From: an uncultured Acetatifactor sp.
Lineage (GTDB): Bacteria > Bacillota > Clostridia > Lachnospirales > Lachnospiraceae
Direction: 5' to 3'
Length of the DNA stretch: 64,000 nucleotides
NCBI GenBank assembly: GCA_934394665.1
Contig: CAKRRS010000001.1
Coordinates: forward strand, 59,632 to 123,631
The position numbers and the translations under genes are program-made. Every line of letters starts with the position of its first letter. The stretch's first letter is position 1. Shown here piece by piece: positions 51,201-59,397 of the stretch. The notes beneath the pieces are model-generated. The model was not told where the DNA came from, searched no databases, and saw only the letters and a list, made by a program, of their open reading frames with translations.

Positions 51201-51292
51201 AGGATACGGATCCTGCCGTAGCCGCTTTTCACAAGGAAAAGCCGCAGCCGGAGAAACGGGGATTCTGGCAGAGGCTGTTCGGGAAGAAGTAA
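48203..51292 (+). CDS. J-domain-like TPR protein, partner of HscC
   Basis: 1029 residues. Residues 3-50 look like a J domain (VFQILGIEQTKDERALKNAY, then FKRLRTAYEEA), but the HPD tripeptide that stimulates Hsp70 is replaced by NPE (TNPED). The rest is a long run of TPR-like helical pairs (for example about 195-300 and 640-720) and then a Cys-containing region. Start is GTG 48203 with SD GGAGGGG at 5 nt. An HscC-type Hsp70 follows 29 nt downstream. E. coli hscC likewise lies by genes for the atypical J proteins DjlB and DjlC, so this is likely the same kind of pair. Confidence 0.85.
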   Translation: MEPIEVFQILGIEQTKDERALKNAYRDKLAVTNPEDDPEGFKRLRTAYEEACRYARTPDAEENEEAEPTLEDDTPAGQWVRGVRKVYENITDRCDAEKWKALFEADDFLSLEEEENCTTYLLRFLMEHYKLPTAIWKLLDEKIHIVQNAGVFRERFPAQFVSYMVHKCESGEEVDFSEFRGAEDADYDQFLQYYDRAYQALQEKKLQEAEQMIGCGDALGITHPVMEICRAFLYEGKGQTAEAITLLKKLSAKYPEDDLIAYNTAEILWRNEGRVEASAIYGSLREKLPKHYMANLRLTDWYYEQGNYKEAKKCAEEILSVGGDDTFLETLQKINTELEREMKREYAQNHDPGLGLDLGWCYLQDGRTDLGIRTVRELEAKVPADRREEYLGLMTKLLAEAAEYEKAISMAAKWEESLEKKILRDTDAEEEEKDRDRIRQSHMIRMQCYRAYGYVQPEKFAEAIAEAEKAETGTPKDIGMLIEKAQIYVEMEEYERCAEISQKLIEDYQVYAAYANELEAAKRQWNAAGVIQNGRACLNYFPTYVKAYEMMAKVYMDLTHPEELKELLQQAKDNNVKSVILDAYEWQLTNTGLPQEQMNDAIDKFRKKYLSKLEAGKTIFYRRGLPIITEYLYAYPCEFLLVERGDFHNAAGCLEAAKADYEKALSTNPANPFAWKGLARIHRCRGKYDEAMICLRKCVFFYEKSGTQNHAWPELIAEQAEIYFLLGNTEMAEQFYRRYREMTGSAGDRDRNRMRDFARCLACNDKTTEGLKVLEKAFVNVLDAAGEKLDLCVWCGEKTIAGNILTSWPEKIELLGKNTGNTQEYFEDYFFHLGWYGLICGSGKVAIENMDKALIFHKEDLSKKDDIADLILACILYGDKKKGADYAQALKACMEREDKSGKDVYLKYPKLRIVHEYLAGYYTATDEEQDTLLQLDKDCSFCHGCVHPVCEELEMVRILQMLKKGREKEALERLKGQMQEHPGMGLQAIWHRYHSEQVTKDTDPAVAAFHKEKPQPEKRGFWQRLFGKK

Positions 51293-51321
51293 AAAACTAA
51301 AATGAAGAGAGAAGAAAACAT

Positions 51322-53007
51322 ATGATAGTCGGAATCGATTTGGGAACCACCAACAGTCTGGTGGCAGTATTTACGGAGGAAGGACCTGTGATCATCCCCA
51401 ACCGTCTGGGAAAACATCTGACCCCCTCTGTGGTCAGCGTGGATGAGAACGGCAATGTCTATGTGGGGGAGACGGCACAGGAACGCAGAAACCTCTATCC
51501 CGACAGTGTGGCGCAGGCATTTAAGCGCAGCATGGGAACGGATCGCACTTATGACCTGTCCGGCAAAAAGTTCCGTCCAGAAGAATTGTCCAGCATGATC
51601 CTGCGTTATCTGAAAGAAGATGCGGAAGCCTATCTGGGGGAAGAAGTCACAGAGGCCGTGATCAGTGTACCGGCCTATTTTGACGACAAGAGAAGAAAAG
51701 CCACCAAGCGGGCCGGAGAACTGGCCGGGCTGAAGGTGGAGCGTATGATCTCGGAGCCTACCGCAGCGGCGGTGGCCTACGGCCTGTACGAAAAAGAAAA
51801 AGACACCAGATTTCTGGTATTTGACCTGGGCGGCGGAACTTTTGATGTCTCCATTCTGGAGCTGTATCACAATATTCTGGAGGTGCGGGCGGTAGCCGGA
51901 GACAATTATCTTGGCGGTGAAGATTTCACGGAAGTGATGTCGAAACTTTTTCTGCAAAAGACAGGACTGCATTATAAGGATCTGTCGGAGAAAGAACAGG
52001 TGCGTCTCTATAAAAAGGCAGAAGAAGCCAAGCGGGGAATCAGTGATCAGACTGCGGTGACCATGGAACTTATGCTGGGTGAAGAGAACAAAACGGCAGA
52101 GATCGCCTTAAAAGAATATGAGGAAGAGTGCGAAGAACTGCTAATGAAGATCAGGGAACCGGTGAAGAAGAGTCTGGCGGATGCAGGACTGAAGCTGTCG
52201 GACATCGATGAGGTATTGCTGATCGGCGGAGCCACCAGACTGTCGGTGGTCAGGGATTTCCTGATCAGGCTGTTCCGCAAATTCCCGGATACAAGACTGA
52301 ACCCGGACGAAGCCGTGGCACTGGGCGCGGCGATCCAGGCGGCCATGAAGGAACGCCGGGCGGAGGTAAAGGAAGTCATTCTGACGGATGTATGCTCCTT
52401 TACATTAGGAACGGAAGTCGTGGTGGAATACGAGGAAGGCAAATTTGAAGACGGCCGTTTCTGTCCCATCATTGAGCGCAACACCGTGATCCCCGCCAGT
52501 CATACGGAGCAGTTGTACACTGTCAGAGACAATCAGGACAAGGTGCGTGTCCGGGTACTGCAGGGAGAGAGCCGTTTCGCCAGAAATAATCTGTTTCTGG
52601 GAGAACTGAGCATTGATGTTCCCAAAGGACCCAGGGGCAGTGAAGCCGTGGATGTGACTTACACCTATGACATCAATTCCCTGCTGGAAGTGGAAGTCAA
52701 GGTGGTATCCACCGGACTGACCCAGAAAATGATCATCAAGGGACAGGACAACCAGATGACGGATGATGAGATCCAGAAGCGAATGGAAGAATTGTCCTAT
52801 CTGAAGATCCAGCCCAGAGACCTGGAGGAGAACCGTCTGGTGCTTCTCAGAGCGGAGCGAATGTATGAGGAAGCACTGGGAGACCGGAGAAAAGAACTGG
52901 ATCGTTATATCACTGTTTTCGAGGCTGCATTGAAAAAGGGTAAAAAAGAGGAGATCGAGGAGGCCAGAGAGGCATTGAACGAGATCCTGGAAGACGAGAA
53001 TGAGTGA
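51322..53007 (+). CDS. hscC: Hsp70-family chaperone, HscC type
   Basis: Hsp70 with a full nucleotide-binding domain: [14 protein letters not shown] (4-17), [45 protein letters not shown] and [12 protein letters not shown]. The substrate domain is short (561 residues in all versus about 610 for DnaK) and lacks the long lid and the C-terminal EEVD-like tail, as in HscC. No grpE or dnaJ is nearby; the only J-like partner is the preceding gene. It likely serves a specialised set of clients. Its end is followed by the alaS promoter. Confidence 0.93.
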   Translation: MIVGIDLGTTNSLVAVFTEEGPVIIPNRLGKHLTPSVVSVDENGNVYVGETAQERRNLYPDSVAQAFKRSMGTDRTYDLSGKKFRPEELSSMILRYLKEDAEAYLGEEVTEAVISVPAYFDDKRRKATKRAGELAGLKVERMISEPTAAAVAYGLYEKEKDTRFLVFDLGGGTFDVSILELYHNILEVRAVAGDNYLGGEDFTEVMSKLFLQKTGLHYKDLSEKEQVRLYKKAEEAKRGISDQTAVTMELMLGEENKTAEIALKEYEEECEELLMKIREPVKKSLADAGLKLSDIDEVLLIGGATRLSVVRDFLIRLFRKFPDTRLNPDEAVALGAAIQAAMKERRAEVKEVILTDVCSFTLGTEVVVEYEEGKFEDGRFCPIIERNTVIPASHTEQLYTVRDNQDKVRVRVLQGESRFARNNLFLGELSIDVPKGPRGSEAVDVTYTYDINSLLEVEVKVVSTGLTQKMIIKGQDNQMTDDEIQKRMEELSYLKIQPRDLEENRLVLLRAERMYEEALGDRRKELDRYITVFEAALKKGKKEEIEEAREALNEILEDENE

Positions 53008-53017
53008 TGTTTTATTC

Positions 53018-53046
53018 TTGACGCGGCGAAACGATAACATTATAAT
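53018..53046 (+). promoter_or_regulatory. Promoter of alaS
   Basis: TTGACG (53018-53023), 17-bp spacer, TATAAT (53041-53046). The leader is only about 55 nt, too short for a T-box. Confidence 0.85.
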
Positions 53047-53105
53047 GTAGAAATGTAGGTTTATTTTCCGAAAGATGTAATTATTGAGACAAGGAGACCG
53101 AGAGA

Positions 53106-55760
53106 ATGAGACAATTCACTTCTAATGAACTGAGAAAAGCCTGGAAACAATTTTATATAGACCGTGGCCACGTAGATGTGGGAGCAGTATCCCTGGTATC
53201 CGACGGTTCCACCGGTGTTATGTTTAACGTTGCCGGTATGCAGCCGCTGATGCCTTATCTGCTGGGACAGAAGCACCCTCTGGGTACCAGACTCTGTAAC
53301 GTACAGGGCTGTGTACGTACTAATGATATCGATTCCGTAGGTGACAAGAGCCATGTAACCTTCTTTGAGATGCTGGGAAGCTGGAGCCTTGGTGATTATT
53401 TTAAGAAGGAACGCTGCCAGTGGAGTTTTGAACTGCTGACCCAGGTGTTCGGATTTGATGCGGATCATCTGGCTGCCACTGTATTTGCCGGTGATGATAA
53501 TGCCCCCAGAGACGAGGAAGGCGCACAGTATCGTATCGCTTCCGGATTCAAAAAAGAAAACGTATATTATCTGCCCGCCGATGACAACTGGTGGGGACTG
53601 GAATATGGCCCCTGCGGTCCCGACAGTGAGATGTTCTATATCGCTGACAGACCGGATTGCGGACCGAACTGCGGCCCCGGCTGTGACTGTGGCAAATACA
53701 CCGAGCTGGGTAATGATGTATTCATGCAGTATGAGAAGCATCATGACGGTCATCTGACTCCTTTAAAGCAGAAGAACGTAGATACCGGCTGGGGACTGGA
53801 GCGTATTCTGGCATTCTTAAACGGTACCAGAGATGTATACCAGACAGACCTGTTTTCTCCGGTGATCGCTTACATTGAAGAGGCTTCCGGTGTGAAATAC
53901 AATGCGGATGAGAAGCTGACCAGATCCATGCGTATTCTGGCAGACCATCTGCGTACCGGCGTGATGCTGATCGGTGATGAGGCAAAGCTGCTTCCTTCCA
54001 ATACCGGTGCCGGTTATATTCTCCGCCGTCTGATCCGTCGTGCGGTAAGACACGGACGTGCTCTGAATATGACTACAGAGCAGCTGCTGCATATTGCTGC
54101 AATGTACATTGATGAGATTTACGCAGAGAGCTATCCTCTGATGAAGAAGAACAGAGAGTTCATCTTGAATGAGCTGCAGAAGGAAATCGCCCGTTTCGAG
54201 AGCACTCTGGAAAATGGTATGAAAGAGCTGCAGAAGATTCTGGAGCAGAAGAGAAGCGAAGGTAAGAAAGAGATCGACGGCAAGTCCGCATTCTATCTCT
54301 ATGATACGTTTGGATTCCCTCTGGAGCTGACTGTGGAACTGGCACAGGAAGAGAACCTGACCGTAGACGAGGAAGGGTTTGCCGCTGCCATGGAAGAACA
54401 GAAACAGAAGGCGAGAGAAGGACAGAACTTCTCCCAGAAGCTGACCACAGCCGCAGGTGTATTTGATGCACTGGATGAGGCGCTTACCAGCGAATTCGTA
54501 GGTTACGATACTTTGACCGCTGACGGTAAGGTGGCAGCACTGGCTACCGAGACAGAACTGGTGGATACCTTAAAAGAGGGAGAGGAAGGCACGCTGATCA
54601 CAGACATCACTCCTTTCTATGCTACCATGGGTGGCCAGAAGGGTGATTTCGGTGTGATCCGTACCCAGAACGGTACTTTCGAAGTGGCTGAAACTGTGAA
54701 AATCGCAGGCGGACGGATCGGTCATGTGGGTAAGGTCGTATCCGGCAGTGTATCTGTAAATGACAAGGCAGATCTGGCGGTAGATAGCGATAACAGAAAA
54801 GCAGTATGCAGGAACCATTCCGCAACCCATCTGCTGCAGAAGGCATTACAGACGGTACTGGGTGATCAGGTAGAACAGCAGGGTTCCTATCAGGACGGTG
54901 CGAGAACCCGTTTCGACTTCAGCCACGGACAGGCTATGACCGCGGAAGAGATTGCAAAAGTAGAAGCTCTGGTAAATAAAAAGATTGCTGAAGATCTGGC
55001 AGTTGTTACCGATATCATGAGTATCGAAGATGCGAAGAAGAGTGGGGCAATGGCTCTGTTCGGTGAAAAGTACGGTGAGACCGTCCGCGTGGTATCTATG
55101 GGAGATTTCTCCAGGGAACTGTGCGGTGGTACCCATGTAAAGCACACCGGAGAGATCGGCTATTTCAAGATCCTGTCCGAGAGTGGTGTTGCAGCCGGTG
55201 TCAGAAGAATTGAAGCACTGACCGGTGCAAATGTCATGGCTTATTATCAGGCAATGGAAGAGAGCTTCAACCAGGCAGCCGCAGCTGCAAAGGCTACTCC
55301 GGCAGCTCTGACAGAGAAAATCCAGCATATGCAGGCAGAGCTGAAGGCACTGAATACAGAGAACGAGTCCCTGAAGGCGAAGATGGCACAGTCCGCATTG
55401 GGCGATGTTATGAATCAGGTAGTGGAAGTTAAGGGTACCAAGCTTCTGGCAACCAGTGTCGAAGGCGTGGATATGAACGGCTTAAGAGATCTGGGTGACC
55501 AACTCAAGGGCAAGCTGGGCGAAGGCGTTGTAGTACTGCTTTCCGCACAGGACGGTAAGGTGAATATGGTCGCCATGGCAACCGATGGCGCTGTAAAATC
55601 CGGTGCCCATGCCGGCAATCTGATCAAAGGAATCGCTGCTCTGGTAGGCGGCGGTGGCGGCGGACGTCCCAATATGGCACAGGCCGGCGGTAAGAATCCT
55701 GAAGGTATCCCTGCAGCAATCGGGGAAGCTGCCAAGGTATTGGAGGGTCAGCTTTCATAA
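53106..55760 (+). CDS. alaS: Alanyl-tRNA synthetase
   Basis: Class II synthetase with aminoacylation, tRNA-recognition, editing and C-Ala domains. The editing zinc site is His571, His575 (NHSATH), Cys673 and His677 (CGGTH). The catalytic region shows FNVAGMQPLMPYLLG, GCVRTNDID and DTGWGLERI. A Cys-rich loop (about 184-196) follows GPCGPDSE. The C-terminal domain ends with a Gly-rich GGGGGGRPNMAQAGGK. 884 residues is normal. The sequence is somewhat divergent from the common bacterial form (FNVAGM for FTNAGM). Its stop overlaps the next start by one base. Confidence 0.97.
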   Translation: MRQFTSNELRKAWKQFYIDRGHVDVGAVSLVSDGSTGVMFNVAGMQPLMPYLLGQKHPLGTRLCNVQGCVRTNDIDSVGDKSHVTFFEMLGSWSLGDYFKKERCQWSFELLTQVFGFDADHLAATVFAGDDNAPRDEEGAQYRIASGFKKENVYYLPADDNWWGLEYGPCGPDSEMFYIADRPDCGPNCGPGCDCGKYTELGNDVFMQYEKHHDGHLTPLKQKNVDTGWGLERILAFLNGTRDVYQTDLFSPVIAYIEEASGVKYNADEKLTRSMRILADHLRTGVMLIGDEAKLLPSNTGAGYILRRLIRRAVRHGRALNMTTEQLLHIAAMYIDEIYAESYPLMKKNREFILNELQKEIARFESTLENGMKELQKILEQKRSEGKKEIDGKSAFYLYDTFGFPLELTVELAQEENLTVDEEGFAAAMEEQKQKAREGQNFSQKLTTAAGVFDALDEALTSEFVGYDTLTADGKVAALATETELVDTLKEGEEGTLITDITPFYATMGGQKGDFGVIRTQNGTFEVAETVKIAGGRIGHVGKVVSGSVSVNDKADLAVDSDNRKAVCRNHSATHLLQKALQTVLGDQVEQQGSYQDGARTRFDFSHGQAMTAEEIAKVEALVNKKIAEDLAVVTDIMSIEDAKKSGAMALFGEKYGETVRVVSMGDFSRELCGGTHVKHTGEIGYFKILSESGVAAGVRRIEALTGANVMAYYQAMEESFNQAAAAAKATPAALTEKIQHMQAELKALNTENESLKAKMAQSALGDVMNQVVEVKGTKLLATSVEGVDMNGLRDLGDQLKGKLGEGVVVLLSAQDGKVNMVAMATDGAVKSGAHAGNLIKGIAALVGGGGGGRPNMAQAGGKNPEGIPAAIGEAAKVLEGQLS

Positions 55761-57130
55761 TGGAACGAGAGCGTTTAAAATCCCGTCTGGGCTTTATCCT
55801 GCTGTCCGCGGGCTGCGCCATCGGTATCGGCAATGTATGGAAATTCCCGTACATGGCCGGCCAGGGCGGCGGTGGAGCCTTTGTATTATTTTATCTGATT
55901 TTTCTGGTAATCCTGGGATTACCTATTATGACCATGGAATTCGCTGTGGGAAGAGCCAGTAAGAAGAGCCCTGTGAAAGCGTATCAGGCATTGGAAAAGC
56001 CGGGACAGAAATGGCATATTCACGGTTATTTCACCCTGGCAGGCTGTTATCTGCTGATGATGTTCTATACCACAGTGGCAGGATGGATGCTGCATTATTT
56101 TTACATGACAGCCACCGGCAGACTTTCCGGACTGTCCGCAGATGCGGTAGCAGACCAGTTTACCCGGATGTTATCGAATCCGAAGGTCATGATGTTCTGG
56201 ATGGTGCTGGTAGTAGTCATCGGTATCGGTGTCTGTGCCGGCGGATTGCAGAACGGCCTGGAACGTGTGACGAAGGTCATGATGATCGCTTTACTTGCAA
56301 TCATGGTGGTGCTTGCCATCAACAGCTTTTTCATGGATGGTGCAAAGGAAGGACTGAAGTTCTATCTGGTACCTGATTTTAACCGTATGCAGGAAGTCGG
56401 TGTGGTAACGACCCTGGTGGGAGCCATGAATCAGGCGTTCTTTACCTTAAGTCTCGGCATCGGCGCCATGGCAATTTTCGGCAGCTATATCGACAAAGAT
56501 CATTCTCTGCTTGGTGAGTCCGTCAGAGTCGTGGTGCTGGATACTTTTGTGGCAATTACCGCGGGACTGATCATTTTCCCGGCATGCTTTACTTACGGGG
56601 TGGATCAGACCTCAGGTCCCAGCCTGATCTTCATTACCTTACCGAATATTTTCGCCAACATGCCTTACGGCCGCCTGTGGGGGAGCCTGTTCTTCCTGTT
56701 CATGGCATTTGCTGCATTGTCTACCGTGCTGGCGGTATTTGAGAATATCATCTGCTGTGGCATGGAGCTGACCGGTGTAAGCCGTAAAAAGTCTTCCCTG
56801 GTCAATCTGTTCCTGATCATTGCGCTGTCGGTACCCTGTGTACTGGGCTACAATGTATGGAGCTGGGACGGTTTCTCCATCTTCGGTGGAGCGGTACTGG
56901 ATTTCGAAGATTTTCTGGTAAGTAATCTGTTCCTGCCTTTGGGCTCCCTGGTATACCTGTTGTTCTGTGTGACCAGATACGGCTGGGGCTGGGAAAACTA
57001 TAAAAAGGAAGTAAATACCGGCGAAGGATTGAAAATGCATGACTGGATGCGCGGTTACCTGATCTATGGACTGCCTCTGATCGTGATCTTTATCTTTCTG
57101 TTCGGAATTTATGACAAGTTTTTCGCCTGA
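55760..57130 (+). CDS. Sodium-dependent amino acid symporter (NSS/SNF family)
   Basis: 456 residues with about 11-12 membrane segments. The first helix carries the sodium and substrate site signature GCAIGIGNVWKFPYMAGQGGGGAF. The family (LeuT, MhsT, TnaT) imports amino acids with sodium. The start ATG shares its A with the alaS stop (TAATG), so translation is coupled to alanyl-tRNA synthetase. This hints that alanine or a small neutral amino acid is the substrate, which is inference only. No terminator is visible before the rpsU promoter. Confidence 0.93.
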   Translation: MERERLKSRLGFILLSAGCAIGIGNVWKFPYMAGQGGGGAFVLFYLIFLVILGLPIMTMEFAVGRASKKSPVKAYQALEKPGQKWHIHGYFTLAGCYLLMMFYTTVAGWMLHYFYMTATGRLSGLSADAVADQFTRMLSNPKVMMFWMVLVVVIGIGVCAGGLQNGLERVTKVMMIALLAIMVVLAINSFFMDGAKEGLKFYLVPDFNRMQEVGVVTTLVGAMNQAFFTLSLGIGAMAIFGSYIDKDHSLLGESVRVVVLDTFVAITAGLIIFPACFTYGVDQTSGPSLIFITLPNIFANMPYGRLWGSLFFLFMAFAALSTVLAVFENIICCGMELTGVSRKKSSLVNLFLIIALSVPCVLGYNVWSWDGFSIFGGAVLDFEDFLVSNLFLPLGSLVYLLFCVTRYGWGWENYKKEVNTGEGLKMHDWMRGYLIYGLPLIVIFIFLFGIYDKFFA

Positions 57131-57153
57131 GATAAAAAATATTAAAATATCTA

Positions 57154-57181
57154 TTGACGAATGCATTTTTTATGCTATAAT
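57154..57181 (+). promoter_or_regulatory. Promoter of rpsU
   Basis: TTGACG, 16-bp spacer, TGC extension, TATAAT (57176-57181). Confidence 0.85.
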
Positions 57182-57266
57182 ATCAGATGTGTGCAGATTG
57201 ATTGTACATTAAAATAACCCAGTCAGTCATGTTACTTGAAGGGACTGAAGGGAGGTCGGGTGTAAG

Positions 57267-57443
57267 ATGTCAAACGTAATCGTAAAAGAGAACGAGACTT
57301 TAGATAGCGCTTTACGTCGTTTCAAGAGAAGCTGCGCTAAGGCTGGTATCCAGCAGGAGATTCGTAAGAGAGAGCATTACGAGAAGCCTAGCGTAAAACG
57401 TAAGAAGAAGTCTGAAGCAGCAAGAAAACGTAAATATAACTAA
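57267..57443 (+). CDS. rpsU: 30S ribosomal protein S21
   Basis: 58 residues: [20 protein letters not shown] at the start, then [20 protein letters not shown], and a very basic Lys/Arg tail ending KRKYN. This is the S21 pattern; the protein sits near the 16S 3' end on the 30S platform and helps initiation. The size is normal. ATG 57267 follows GGAGG by 11 nt. It has its own extended -10 promoter and a weak terminator after the stop. Confidence 0.96.
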   Translation: MSNVIVKENETLDSALRRFKRSCAKAGIQQEIRKREHYEKPSVKRKKKSEAARKRKYN

Positions 57444-57454
57444 TGCAAAACAAC

Positions 57455-57487
57455 AGTCCTCGGCGTATACACCGGGGACTTTGTACT
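57455..57487 (+). terminator. Weak terminator or attenuator after rpsU
   Basis: 9-bp stem AGTCCTCGG / CCGGGGACT (57455-57463, 57472-57480) with one G-U pair. The following TTTGTACTT is a poor U-run, so some read-through to the next gene is likely. Confidence 0.6.
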
Positions 57488-57502
57488 TATGAGGGAAAAG
57501 AA

Positions 57503-58093
57503 ATGTGGAATTATGAAATACTGGGAACAGATGTCTATCATCTGTTGGCAGCGTTTGTATTGTACAGTATTCTCGGGTGGGCATTGGAATCTGCGTATAT
57601 GTCTTTCTGTAATCATAAACTGACGAACCGAGGATTCGGCAAGGGTCCGTTCTGTCCGATATACGGCTTTGGCGGAGTATTGGGATATCTGATCTTAAGT
57701 CCGCTACGCGGAAAGCTGGTAAAGCTGTATTTCCTGGGGGCACTGCTTGCAACGATGTTTGAGTATCTGGTTGGGATCGGTATGATCCAGTTCCTGGGGG
57801 AACTCTGGTGGGATTACAATAATAAACCGTTTAATTACCGCGGCATTATCTGCCTGGAAAGTACAGTCGCCTGGGGCTTTTATGCCATCGGTATCGTACA
57901 GTTCGTACAGGATGCCATGTATCATATCATTGACAGGGTGCAGGTACAGATCGGTACCCGTATGATACAGTTGATTCTCGCCGTTGTAGCGATAGATTAC
58001 GCCATACAGCTGTACAAGGTGTTTAAGAATGAGATTCATAGCCGGAGCGAAAAACTGAAGGAACGTTGGCAGACAATGATTGCCCGTTTGTAG
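57503..58093 (+). CDS. CmpB-like membrane protein (putative ABC transporter type IV family)
   Basis: 196 residues with about five membrane segments. LYSILGWALESAYMS, then NRGFGKGPFCPIYGFGG and WDYNNKPFNYRGIICLE are hallmarks of the family named putative ABC-transporter type IV (CmpB). Despite the name, no ATPase motif is present and no ABC subunit is adjacent, so transport is unproven. ATG 57503 has GAGGGAAAAG upstream; the longer in-frame start at 57443 runs through the rpsU terminator and is rejected. A hairpin at 58111-58164 follows. Confidence 0.85.
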   Translation: MWNYEILGTDVYHLLAAFVLYSILGWALESAYMSFCNHKLTNRGFGKGPFCPIYGFGGVLGYLILSPLRGKLVKLYFLGALLATMFEYLVGIGMIQFLGELWWDYNNKPFNYRGIICLESTVAWGFYAIGIVQFVQDAMYHIIDRVQVQIGTRMIQLILAVVAIDYAIQLYKVFKNEIHSRSEKLKERWQTMIARL

Positions 58094-58110
58094 TTTTTTT
58101 GGGTATATAC

Positions 58111-58164
58111 AAGGTCACACGACCATATCTTTTATTAGAAAGGATAGGGGAGTGTGGCTTTTTT
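58111..58164 (+). terminator. Terminator-like hairpin ending at a start codon
   Basis: Outer 10-bp stem (58111-58120 with 58152-58161, two wobbles), inner stem TATCTTTT / AAAAGGATA region, loop ATTAG, then T6 (58159-58164). The ATG of the carboxypeptidase gene is the very next codon. Its likely SD (GGGGAG, 58147-58152) is in the 3' arm. Confidence 0.7.
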
Positions 58165-59343
58165 ATGCAAAAAAACAGAAAACGTATCTGTAGTTTGATC
58201 GTACTTCTTTTTTTCGGAATGCAGATTTTTTGGTGGGATGTCTGCGAGGCTTCGGCAGAACCGGCAGCCATACAGGCACCCAGCGCCGTATTGATGGAGA
58301 GCACAACAGGAAAGGTGATCTTTGAACAAAACGCCACGGAGCGTAGAAGCCCTGCCAGTATTACCAAAATCATGACATTGCTTCTGACTTTTGAAGCTTT
58401 GGAGGAAGGGAAGATCGGAGTACAGGATCCGGTGACGGTAAGCGCCTATGCCAGTTCCATGGGAGGCTCACAGGTGTTTTTGGCAGAGAATGAAGTACAG
58501 ACCTTAGAGACGCTGATCAAATGTATTGCTGTGGCTTCGGGAAACGATGCAAGCGTTGCAGTGGCGGAATACATAGCGGGCAGCGAAGAGGCTTTTGTAC
58601 AGAGGATGAACGAAAAGGCAGCGGAACTTGGCATGGTGGATACTCATTTTGAAGATTGCTGCGGTCTGACGGATTCCGACGGACATTATACGACGGCAAT
58701 GGATGTGGCACGTATGTCCAGAGAGCTTACCGTAAAATATCCGAAAATCTTCGAGTATACCGGAATCTGGATGGAAGATATCACGCATGAGACCAGGCAG
58801 GGGACTTCTCAGTTTACCTTAAACAGCACCAACAAATTGTTGAAACAATATCAGTGGGCAACGGGGTTAAAGACAGGATCCACTTCCAAGGCCAAATTCT
58901 GCCTGTCCGCAACGGCAACGAAAGACGGAATTGATCTGATTGCCGTGGTGATGGGAGCACCTGACTATAAGGCTCGTTTTCAGGATGCGCAGACATTGTT
59001 AAGCTACGGCTTCAACATCAGCGACCTGTACCTGGATGAGAATACGGATCCGCTGCCCAAATTACCGGTAGAAGGCGGTGTGGAAGATACGGTTCCCATC
59101 AAATATCAGAGTGAATTCCGGTATCTGGATACGGAAGGGAATTCCTTAGACAGCGTGGAGAAAAAGCTGGAATTGCCGGATGTGGCAACAGCACCCATTC
59201 AGGAGGGCACGGAAGCTGGCAGGGCAGTGTATCTGCTGAACGGTACAGAGATCGGCAATGTCCCGATTTTGTATGAAAATGCGGTTGCCAGAGCGGTGTA
59301 TCGGGACTATCTGCGAAAAATAATGGAATTTTATCTTTTGTAA
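58165..59343 (+). CDS. D-alanyl-D-alanine carboxypeptidase (DacF/PBP5 type)
   Basis: Low-molecular-weight penicillin-binding protein that trims the last D-Ala from peptidoglycan stem peptides. A signal peptide (about 1-31) is followed by the three active-site motifs: Ser65-x-x-Lys68 (SITK), Ser125-Gly-Asn127 and Lys236-Thr-Gly238 (KTGS). A C-terminal beta domain (about 290-370) ends in a short amphipathic helix likely to touch the membrane. 392 residues is normal. A longer in-frame start at 58066 would read through a hairpin and lacks a signal peptide at its end, so ATG 58165 is used. Confidence 0.94.
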   Translation: MQKNRKRICSLIVLLFFGMQIFWWDVCEASAEPAAIQAPSAVLMESTTGKVIFEQNATERRSPASITKIMTLLLTFEALEEGKIGVQDPVTVSAYASSMGGSQVFLAENEVQTLETLIKCIAVASGNDASVAVAEYIAGSEEAFVQRMNEKAAELGMVDTHFEDCCGLTDSDGHYTTAMDVARMSRELTVKYPKIFEYTGIWMEDITHETRQGTSQFTLNSTNKLLKQYQWATGLKTGSTSKAKFCLSATATKDGIDLIAVVMGAPDYKARFQDAQTLLSYGFNISDLYLDENTDPLPKLPVEGGVEDTVPIKYQSEFRYLDTEGNSLDSVEKKLELPDVATAPIQEGTEAGRAVYLLNGTEIGNVPILYENAVARAVYRDYLRKIMEFYLL

Positions 59344-59397
59344 GCCCGGAAAATATGATATACTATAGAACATATTGGCAAGACTTCGGAAGATACC

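Noticed and set aside
53646..53700. Cys-rich loop of alanyl-tRNA synthetase as a novel metal site
   Set aside because: Similar Cys-containing segments before the FMQ-type motif are common in clostridial AlaS, so it was not raised as a finding.
57443..57502. N-terminal extension of the CmpB-like protein
   Set aside because: It starts on the rpsU stop codon and runs through the rpsU hairpin; ATG 57503 has a better ribosome site.
58066..58164. N-terminal extension of the first carboxypeptidase
   Set aside because: It reads through the terminator-like hairpin and would bury the signal peptide; ATG 58165 gives a proper signal sequence.
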